From Nitrospiraceae bacterium (lineage in GTDB: Bacteria; Nitrospirota; Thermodesulfovibrionia; Thermodesulfovibrionales; UBA1546), in the NCBI GenBank assembly GCA_003535475.1, contig DOHC01000116.1:1-6107 (forward strand): a stretch of DNA of 6,107 nt, written 5' to 3'. Position numbers and translations under genes: made by a program. The first letter of the stretch is position 1; each line of letters starts with the position of its first letter. This document shows, piece by piece, positions 1 through 4,703 of the stretch. The notes beneath the pieces were generated by a model that saw only the letters and a list, made by a program, of their open reading frames with translations, made no database searches and was not told the DNA's origin.

Positions 1-549
1 CGTATCCTTTCCCAATGGAGACACGGGCTTGGAAACCGTAACATCAGGCAATTGTGCTGTACCGCTGAAAAGGGAATTTCGCATAAGCTCCAGCCCCGGC
101 ATAATTGAGCCGCCCTTATATTTATTTCCGCTCCCTATAAAATTAAGCGTAGTCGCTGTGCCAAAATCAATTACCGCAACAGGAGCGCCAAACAGGTCAC
201 ACGCGCCTGCGGCTGCCGCAATCCTGTCTGTACCGAGTTTTTCAGGCTCGTTTATCTGAAATTCAATACCTGTCTTCATCTTATGAGTCAGCACTACAGG
301 CTCTTTTTTGCTCAGAATGCTGTAAGCCTTTTTAACAGCATCTGTATGCCCCGGCACCACAGAAGATATTATAATGCCGTCAGGTATTTTGTCTATATTT
401 CCCTTTGCCATAAACCCCTTAATCATCTCGGCATAATCTGAAGAAGGGAGCAAAGGGGTAGTTTTGATCTTCTGGATAACCAGAGATTCTCCTATAAAAA
501 ACCCTATATTTATTGAGGAGTTGCCAATATCTATCGCGACAAGTTTCAT
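1..549 (-). CDS. coaX: Type III pantothenate kinase, 3' end cut by window edge
   Basis: Catalyses ATP-dependent phosphorylation of pantothenate, the first step of coenzyme A synthesis, in the cytoplasm. The 183 visible residues carry the family motifs in order: the N-terminal phosphate-binding DIGNS (residues 7-11), SSVVP (62-66), GTDR (106-109), the second phosphate loop DFGTATT (128-134) and GGSIMPG (146-152). Type III enzymes are usually about 255-260 residues, so roughly 70 C-terminal residues lie beyond the left edge. The start ATG at 549 is preceded by GAGGT at 561-565, and the protein begins directly with the expected MKLVAIDIGNS. A TATAAT box lies just upstream. In many bacteria coaX follows birA; here its 5' flank is instead an IS remnant on the opposite strand. 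The frame is intact throughout. Identity is very secure. Confidence 0.95.
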   Translation of the reverse strand, partial: MKLVAIDIGNSSINIGFFIGESLVIQKIKTTPLLPSSDYAEMIKGFMAKGNIDKIPDGIIISSVVPGHTDAVKKAYSILSKKEPVVLTHKMKTGIEFQINEPEKLGTDRIAAAAGACDLFGAPVAVIDFGTATTLNFIGSGNKYKGGSIMPGLELMRNSLFSGTAQLPDVTVSKPVSPLGKDT

Positions 550-576
550 AACTCTTATACCTCAAAGAACAGTCAT

Positions 577-582
577 ATTATA
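577..582 (-). promoter_or_regulatory. Probable -10 box for coaX
   Basis: A perfect TATAAT on the minus strand lies 27 nt upstream of the coaX start. It would put transcription start near 570 and give a leader of about 20 nt that contains the GAGGT ribosome binding site. No good -35 box is visible at 17 nt spacing (the bases there read ACATTT), so this is a match to the -10 element only. Confidence 0.5.
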
Positions 583-629
583 CCCTGAATTAACCCGAAA
601 AATGTAGCTGCCGCATTAAATCATCTAAA

Positions 630-660
630 ATGTAAACCAACGATGGTTAGGGGGTTACAT
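630..660 (+). repeat. Inverted repeat over the transposase start
   Basis: ATGTAAACC at 630-638 can pair with GGTTACAT at 653-660, with one bulged A. The right arm contains part of the G-rich ribosome binding site (647-654) and the first two bases of the ATG at 659. In RNA coming from outside the element this hairpin would hide the start, a known way for insertion sequences to avoid read-through expression. That role is an inference. Alternatively it is simply a transposase binding site. Confidence 0.4.
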
Positions 661-1184
661 GGAGAGGATGGATATGCATTCAAGGAACCAGTGCTTAAAG
701 GTATTGCTTGGCAGGTATCTTAAGGCAGACATACAGGCCAAGGGGTTATTGCTTGATGAGTATTGTAAAAATACAGGCTGGAACAGGAAGTATGCAATCA
801 GGAAGATTAACGAGTTGGCATTTACAGAGCCAAAGAAGCCAAGAAAGAGGCAGGCTTCTTATGGCAGTGATGTTAAAGATGTTCTTTCTAAATTATGGGC
901 GGTATTTGACCATCCCTGCGGGCAGCGGTTAAAGCCGATTCTTGGGACAGAGGCTCAGAGGCTAAGGCAGATGGGGGAGTTGGATATATCGGAGAGATTA
1001 GCAGAGAGACTTGACACTATAAGCTCAGCCACAATTGACAGGGCATTTATAAACGCCCATTTATTGAAGTATTGTGAAGCAGAAAAACCACACTCATGTG
1101 AGAAGACCGTCAGGGTATCTGAGATATGACACAGAGGACGAACTTAAGATAATAAATGGTCTTTACGGCATGGAGCCTTCTTAG
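659..1184 (+). pseudogene. Transposase remnant (DDE/integrase-core type) with two internal deletions
   Basis: The open frame 659-1129 gives 156 residues. Residues 6-50 (MHSRN..., LLDEYCKNTGWNRKYAIRKI) and 82-128 (FDHPCGQRLKPIL to ATIDR) resemble the N-terminal DNA-binding part of integrase-core transposases. After TIDR the sequence jumps to FINAHLLKYCEAEK (130-143), which in the family follows the second catalytic Asp, so the HTH linker and most of the DDE core are missing. Near 1088-1095 a second deletion also shifts the frame: residues 144-156 are out-of-frame nonsense. The other frame (about 1089-1184) continues with HVRRPSGYLRYDTEDELK and INGLYGMEPS, the family's segment after the catalytic Glu, up to a TAG at 1182-1184. 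The far C-terminus is also gone. No active transposase can be made. The real start may be the ATG at 671 or 677. Family placement is from memory of motif patterns. Confidence 0.75.
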
Positions 1185-1271
1185 TTACATTTTTCATGTT
1201 TCAACAGAAGAAGCTTCGGTTGCCATGTTAAATGGTTTGGCACGGCTCAACGTCTAATTATACTAACTTGG

Positions 1272-1296
1272 TATTTTCCCCTCTATGGCGAAAATA
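1272..1296 (+). repeat. Short hairpin in the IS-phosphoribosyltransferase gap
   Basis: TATTTTC at 1272-1278 pairs with GAAAATA at 1290-1296 around an 11-nt loop. The stem is AT-rich and no T-tract follows, so it is not a convincing terminator. The rest of the gap 1196-1408 shows no gene on either strand. Confidence 0.25.
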
Positions 1297-1374
1297 GTAG
1301 CGCATTCTGCAACTCTTGAAAAGGGAAAAATCTCTTAAATCAAGGGAGAAAGAATTCCCGCTCAGGGTATTTTC

Positions 1375-1383
1375 TGGTAATAT
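1375..1383 (+). promoter_or_regulatory. Possible extended -10 for the phosphoribosyltransferase gene
   Basis: TGGTAATAT fits the extended -10 pattern TGnTAtaaT at 4 of 6 core bases. A weak TTCCCG lies 17 nt upstream at 1355-1360 as a possible -35. It would start a leader of about 20 nt before the ATG at 1409. This is a weak, by-eye prediction. Confidence 0.25.
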
Positions 1384-1408
1384 GGACTAAAGGGCAACTT
1401 GGTGAAAT

Positions 1409-2092
1409 ATGGGCAGGCTTATTGAAGAATTAGATTTAAGAAACAAAATCCGCGTATTCAGGGGCAGGGCTGAGGCGGGGAAATTACTCTCTGAAAAACT
1501 TAAACACCTTGCCTCTCCGGATACTATCATATTGGCAGTCCCTGCCGGAGGCGTGCCTGTAGGTTATGAAATAGCAAAAGGTAATGCTCTTTTGATGGAT
1601 GTTCTTATTGTGAGGAAAATCCAGATACCCGGCAATCCGGAGGCAGGATTTGGGGCTTTGGGACCTGATGGAGAGGCAATATTCAATGAGAGACTTTTAA
1701 GAAATCTGCGGCTTACAGAGGAAGAATTAAACCGGCAGATAGAAAAAACAAAAATGGTGCTTGAGAAAAGAAACAGGGCTTACAGAGGGAACAGGCCGTT
1801 TCCTGATTTAAAGGATAAGGTTGTTATTGTTGTGGATGACGGCCTTGCATCGGGCTATACCATGCTTGAGGCTGTAAACTTTGTAAAAAGAAAACGGACT
1901 GAAAAGGTTATAGTAGCAGTGCCCACTGCCTCGGAAAGCTCCATAGATCTGCTTCTGCCTGAAGTGGCTGAAATTTATTGTTTAAATATCAGAGAATTCT
2001 ATCCCTTTGCCGTAGCAGAGGCATACATGAAGTGGTATGACGTTGGAGATGAAGAGGTTATTGCTTTATTGAGAGATTTATGGAACGCTTAA
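1409..2092 (+). CDS. Phosphoribosyltransferase family protein (COG1926-like)
   Basis: A 227-residue cytoplasmic protein with a type I phosphoribosyltransferase fold. The PRPP-binding loop is visible as VVIVVDDGLASGYTM (138-152), with the paired acidic residues D143-D144 that bind the ribose. LAVPAGGVPVGYEIA (42-56) and RKIQIPGNPEAGFGALGPDG (69-88) are the segments I associate with the COG1926 group of predicted phosphoribosyltransferases, whose substrate is unknown. Length matches that group. A TGA lies two codons upstream in frame, at 1403-1405, so ATG 1409 is the earliest possible start; GGTGA at 1401-1405 is a close and mediocre ribosome binding site. The gene stands alone on plus and runs convergently into the flavoprotein gene with only 9 bases between them. 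Fold assignment is secure, exact reaction is not. Confidence 0.88.
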   Translation: MGRLIEELDLRNKIRVFRGRAEAGKLLSEKLKHLASPDTIILAVPAGGVPVGYEIAKGNALLMDVLIVRKIQIPGNPEAGFGALGPDGEAIFNERLLRNLRLTEEELNRQIEKTKMVLEKRNRAYRGNRPFPDLKDKVVIVVDDGLASGYTMLEAVNFVKRKRTEKVIVAVPTASESSIDLLLPEVAEIYCLNIREFYPFAVAEAYMKWYDVGDEEVIALLRDLWNA

Positions 2093-2101
2093 CCCTTGAT
2101 A

Positions 2102-2995
2102 TCATAACTCAAGCAGCCTTTTCTTTACATCTATGGCTGCAACTGCGCCTTCGCCTGCCGCTATAACTGCCTGATCATTTCCCTGATTGAGCGGCCCGAC
2201 AATATAAAGCCCGCTTAAGGATGATTCATAACTATTGTTCACTATAAACTTAAAGCCTTTCTTGTCCCTTTTGAGATTAAGTTCCGAAAGAAATCCGTCG
2301 TTCAGTTTATAGCCGAAATGAGACATTATCACTTCGCACTCAACCTTCTGCCCGTCTTCAAGTTCAAGTCCCTCCATCACTTCATCGCCGAGGATCTTCA
2401 CCGGACTGCCTATAATTAAGCGTATATTTTCATCTGCAAGTTCTTCCATGTATTCAGTTGGCAATTTATCAGTGTAAAGCACCAGCATTATGTCTTTGGT
2501 AAACATCTCTTTCATAGCAACCGCAAGGTGCACGCTTTTTAATGAGTTGCCTATGATTACAAGTTTCTTGTTTGTCGTCTTGTAACCGTCGCAGTCTACG
2601 CACGTGAAGAAACTTGTGCCGAGAAATTTATACAGGTTTTCTATCTGCGGCAGATGGTCATAAACACCTGATGAGACTATTACAAATCTTGATAGGTATC
2701 TTTTTTCTCCGGTGTAAACCTCAAATTGATTGGTTTTAATTACCTTTGTGACCGTCCCTTTTTCAACCTTGACATTGAAGCTCCTTGCCTGCTCAAGGCC
2801 TATTTCAATAATCTCTTTGCCTGAAATCGCCTTTTGCGTGAGAAAGTTTTCAATGTGCCTTGCATGCTGCGTCCTTCCGCCCCCTCTGTCAATAAGCAGA
2901 ATATCCCTGTTATATCTTCCGAGATAGATGGCAGCCTGAAGCCCGCCCGGGCCTGCGCCTATGATGATGCAGTCGTATATTTTTTCTTCTGTCAT
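2102..2995 (-). CDS. Thioredoxin-reductase-like FAD oxidoreductase with CVDC disulfide and degenerate NADPH site
   Basis: A 297-residue cytoplasmic flavoprotein with the two-domain layout of low-molecular-weight thioredoxin reductases. The FAD dinucleotide motif GAGPGGL is at 13-19. The redox-active CxxC is CVDCDGY at 132-138, where the family has CATCDG. The C-terminal FAD segment ends QAVIAAGEGAVAAIDV (275-290). Three things are unusual. The second dinucleotide motif reads GNSLKS (149-154) instead of GxGxxA/G. There is no HRRxxxR NADPH-phosphate motif after it (LYTDKLPT, 173-180). The FAD-binding Asp of the usual GD pair is Pro (GLYIVGPL, 262-269). This fits a reductase that takes electrons from something other than NADPH, as in ferredoxin- or flavin-linked thioredoxin reductase relatives. 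The ATG at 2995 lies three codons after an in-frame TGA and has only a weak ribosome binding site. It starts 20 nt after the 62-residue gene and is probably cotranscribed with it. Likely partners are thioredoxin-like proteins or the Sec-peroxiredoxin upstream. Confidence 0.88.
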   Translation of the reverse strand: MTEEKIYDCIIIGAGPGGLQAAIYLGRYNRDILLIDRGGGRTQHARHIENFLTQKAISGKEIIEIGLEQARSFNVKVEKGTVTKVIKTNQFEVYTGEKRYLSRFVIVSSGVYDHLPQIENLYKFLGTSFFTCVDCDGYKTTNKKLVIIGNSLKSVHLAVAMKEMFTKDIMLVLYTDKLPTEYMEELADENIRLIIGSPVKILGDEVMEGLELEDGQKVECEVIMSHFGYKLNDGFLSELNLKRDKKGFKFIVNNSYESSLSGLYIVGPLNQGNDQAVIAAGEGAVAAIDVKKRLLEL

Positions 2996-3015
2996 CTTTG
3001 GTTTTCAGATATTCT

Positions 3016-3204
3016 TTATTCGATATGCTTCTTTTCCTCTTTCAAGGCATCTATAATCTGCTCTTCTGCTGCATTGGCAATAACCGCAGCGCATTCCCGA
3101 ATCATTTCTGCATTGGTCATCTGTATTTCTAATACATCAGCGGGTTTGAACTCCTTTACTGTACTGATAAGCCTGTCTATCGCTATTGCTATCCCTATCT
3201 CCAT
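3016..3204 (-). CDS. Small helical protein of unknown function
   Basis: I do not recognise this 62-residue protein. It is predicted soluble and mostly helical, with an Ala/Ile-rich middle (RECAAVIANAAEEQIIDALK, 36-55), a charged C-terminus (KEEKKHIE) and a single Cys at 38. It has no signal peptide and no membrane segment. Support for it being real is strong for its size: the ATG at 3204 follows an excellent AAGGAGG with 7 nt spacing, and the gene sits in the right strand and spacing (20 nt before the flavoprotein gene). The gene could code a small partner or adaptor for the reductase, but nothing in the sequence proves that. Confidence 0.7.
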   Translation of the reverse strand: MEIGIAIAIDRLISTVKEFKPADVLEIQMTNAEMIRECAAVIANAAEEQIIDALKEEKKHIE

Positions 3205-3320
3205 GATATGCCTCCTTTTTTAACGGTTATATACTTCCAACATATTCACTTCTTTTCGCCTACCTTCTTAATCCTCGGAAAATCCGTTTCTGAAATATCC
3301 CCTTCGGATGTCTTGAATCT

Positions 3321-3616
3321 TTAATGAAATGAACTCACCTGCTTAAGGAAAGCTTCAATATCTATTCCAAGCGGCTTTCCTGGTGATGCATTTAATCGCC
3401 ATGCGCCTTTTTCTATAAGCTTTGACGTCCCGGCATATTAGCCTCTTTTATAATGGACAAAGGCTGCTCTATCATGATCACTCCCTGAATAAAATACCTC
3501 TCAGGAGATTCCTCCATATCGCGCCACACCTTTTCCCCCTCCTCATGGGCCTCAAAGAATCTGCCCTCATTAAAAAGTCTTATCCCTTTGTCTAAGCTTT
3601 CCATTAAACTTTCCAT
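3321..3616 (-). pseudogene. DUF309-family protein gene with 3' frameshift
   Basis: The 67-codon frame from 3616 carries the DUF309 signature FNEGRFFEAHEEGEKVWR (15-32) and YFIQGVIMI (41-49). It then runs into PGRQSL and a TAG at 3413-3415. Shifting frame by one base near 3432-3435 restores family-like sequence: AGTSKLIEKGAWRLN, then PGKPLGIDIEAFLKQVSSFH and a TAA at 3321-3323. DUF309 proteins are usually about 100-130 residues and end in such an LGIDxEAFL segment, so a single-base deletion or a sequencing error is likely. After this TAA the same frame continues for 23 sense-looking codons (including DFPRIKK) to a TGA at 3246-3248, perhaps more of the gene's old 3' end. The start is uncertain: the first four codons MESL are tandemly repeated (a 12-bp near-duplication), and the second ATG at 3604 has GGAAAG before it. 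The first ATG is 9 nt after the GNAT stop. The family's function is unknown to me. Confidence 0.75.
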
Positions 3617-3625
3617 TCGGGTCTT

Positions 3626-4087
3626 TTAATGAACCATAATCACATTATCTGATTTGCCGGTCACCCTGCATGTCGTGTCGAGGGCATCCATCAGTTCCTT
3701 TGCTATTTCTTTCATCTCAACAAATCCGAGTTTCCTGAAATAATCCGCCATATCCGTTATGACATAAACCATTTTTACTGGCGCCTGTTCTATTAGATGT
3801 TTCACGATAATCGAGCCTATACCCTTTCTCCTTTTTCCCTCAACCACTGTGACACAGCCTATCTCGTACATCTGCCCTGTCTTTCTCAACCTTCCGAATC
3901 CTATGATATGGCTGTTTCCCGCAGCAATCACAAATTCTCTGTAGTCCAGATTATCGGTATTGAGGTTGTATTCCTTGAGTTTCTCCTTAATAAAGACCAT
4001 ATCCGGTTCGATTGCATGTCTTACCCTAACGACTTTTCCTGTGATATCAGATATCCCTGTCTCTCAAGGACGTTCCTCCCTTTCCAT
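3626..4087 (-). CDS. GNAT N-acetyltransferase, in-frame TGA at codon 8
   Basis: A Gcn5-related acetyltransferase, moving an acetyl group from acetyl-CoA to an unknown amine. The acetyl-CoA pyrophosphate loop RRKGIGS lies in CVTVVEGKRRKGIGSIIVKH, and ADYFRKLGFVEM is the usual C-terminal GNAT segment. The first ATG of the uninterrupted frame is at 4000, but it has no ribosome binding site and cuts off the first beta strand: upstream codons read KVVRVRHAIEPDM, the expected GNAT N-terminus. No ATG, GTG or TTG lies in that frame between 4000 and a TGA at 4064-4066. Beyond the TGA, in the same frame, is ATG 4087 with an ideal AAGGAGGAG 4 nt before it, adjoining the peroxiredoxin stop, giving MEREERP then TGA. 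The gene is therefore either inactivated by a nonsense change, carries a sequencing error, starts at a rare codon such as ATA, or reads the TGA as an amino acid. Full length would be 153 residues. Confidence 0.72.
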
Positions 4088-4097
4088 GATCTCCTCC

Positions 4098-4574
4098 TTA
4101 CTGTCCGATGAATTCAAGACAGTCTTTTGCGACTAATCTTCCTATTGACCTGCTGCTGTAAACAGCATTCTCTATCTTTCCATCAGGTCCTATAATAAAA
4201 CCTGCGGCATGGATGTAGTTTTCTTTTTCGTTATAGAATGCCCCTGTAAGACCGGAAATCTCTCTGGGGTTCAAGCCGTATCCTATCTTAAAGGTAATCT
4301 TGTACCGTTCTGTTGTATTGAGAGCCTGCTCCCATGAATCAGCAGAAGCTGCGATAACCTGTATATTTTTCTTTTCGAACTCTTTTATATTTTTCTGGAA
4401 GTCAAGCAACTGCTGACGGCAGAATATTCACCAGTGTCCCCTGTAAAATATCAGGACATTCCATTTATTGCCGAAATTGTCAGGCAAGACGATTACGTCA
4501 TTATTGACCACATTGAACTTCATCTTTGGAAAGGCATCGCCGTTATCAAGGATTTTGCAATTAACCCGTGCCAT
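4098..4574 (-). CDS. Selenocysteine-containing peroxiredoxin-like protein (AhpC/TSA fold), TGA = Sec at codon 49
   Basis: Likely reduces peroxides with a selenol active site, being recharged by a thiol partner. Translated from ATG 4574 through one in-frame TGA (4428-4430), the protein has 158 residues, normal for the AhpC/TSA-Redoxin fold. The N-terminal part (ILDNGDAFPKMKFNVV) is the usual Prx opening. The core reads VLIFYRGHW-U-IFCRQQLLDF (40-58), where relatives have FYRGHWCPYCRQQL; TGA replaces precisely the peroxidatic Cys, while Cys52, the second of the CxxC pair, is kept. Downstream SADSWEQA, FKIGYGL, AGFIIGPDGK and AVYSSRSIGRLVAKD match the family to the end. The start has AGAGGAGGA at 4580-4588. 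Automatic callers would report only the piece after the TGA and miss the active site. A nonsense mutation is the alternative, but an exact Cys-to-TGA hit followed by a SECIS-like hairpin makes Sec much more likely. First gene of a minus-strand run with GNAT 10 nt downstream. Function requires selA/B/C/D elsewhere in the genome. Confidence 0.85.
4401..4417 (-). promoter_or_regulatory. Candidate bacterial SECIS hairpin
   Basis: On the minus strand GTCAGCAGTTGCTTGAC folds with GTCA/TGAC plus a G-U pair, leaving a 7-nt loop that includes GU. It is 17 nt long and starts 10 nt after the TGA. From memory, the E. coli fdhF upper stem-loop is 17 nt, starts 11 nt after its UGA and needs a GU in the loop. 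The match in size, spacing and loop supports recruitment of SelB. An alternative weaker pairing CTGC/GCAG overlaps it. Confidence 0.6.
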
Positions 4575-4611
4575 ACAATCCTCCTCTGATCTTCAGAATT
4601 TGCCTGCGTCA

Positions 4612-4640
4612 GGGCTTGTAGCGCATAAGCTTCTACGCCC
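4612..4640 (-). promoter_or_regulatory. Hairpin in the leader of the Sec-peroxiredoxin gene
   Basis: GGGC plus GTAG (4612-4615, 4618-4621) pairs with CTAC plus GCCC (4633-4640): eight base pairs with a two-base bulge and an 11-nt loop. It lies in the predicted leader between the promoter and the ribosome binding site. No U-tract follows on the minus strand, so it does not look like a terminator. Its role, if any, is unknown. Confidence 0.4.
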
Positions 4641-4668
4641 GCTCTTTAAGTAAGGCGTCCCTATCCAC

Positions 4669-4677
4669 ATTATATCA
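4669..4677 (-). promoter_or_regulatory. Extended -10 promoter for the Sec-peroxiredoxin gene run
   Basis: The minus strand reads TGATATAAT, a perfect extended -10 (TGn plus TATAAT). Transcription would begin near 4662, giving a leader of close to 90 nt. A -35 box is not clear; where it would sit is covered by the inverted repeat at 4687-4703. Extended -10 promoters often lack a good -35. Confidence 0.55.
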
Positions 4678-4686
4678 TACAGACTT

Positions 4687-4703
4687 CTGAATCCATCATT
4701 CAG
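4687..4703 (-). repeat. Perfect 6-bp inverted repeat at the sugar dehydrogenase stop codon
   Basis: CTGAAT at 4687-4692 pairs with ATTCAG at 4698-4703 around five bases. It spans the stop of the sugar dehydrogenase gene and the -35 position of the next promoter. There is no T-tract, so it is a poor terminator; it could be an operator or be accidental. Confidence 0.3.

Larger units (their letters stand above)
598..1195 (+). mobile_element. Degraded insertion sequence with internally deleted transposase
   Basis: This stretch encloses the transposase remnant and short inverted end sequences. AAAATGTAA at 627-635 is matched in inverted orientation by TTACATTTT at 1185-1193, and a further AAAAATGTA copy lies outside at 598-606. 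The true outer boundaries and any target duplication cannot be fixed by eye; the limits given are the outermost repeat copies. About 560 bases lie between the inner repeats, whereas a full element coding for a transposase of roughly 400 residues would be more than twice as long. The element sits between the divergently oriented coaX (minus) and phosphoribosyltransferase (plus) genes. Confidence 0.6.

Noticed and set aside
29..259. Plus-strand open frame of 76 codons
   Set aside because: It is the antisense of coaX, whose motifs are complete on the minus strand.
1237..1252. Sigma-54-like TGGCACG near the IS right side
   Set aside because: The -24 half fits, but the -12 half at the correct spacing reads AACG instead of TTGC.
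2095..2113. CTTGA/TCAAG hairpin between the convergent genes as a shared terminator
   Set aside because: Only five base pairs with a 9-nt loop and no T-run on either side.
4098..4409. A separate 103-codon peroxiredoxin-like gene starting at 4409
   Set aside because: Its TTG start has no ribosome binding site and it lacks the active site; the upstream in-frame part clearly belongs to the same protein across the TGA.
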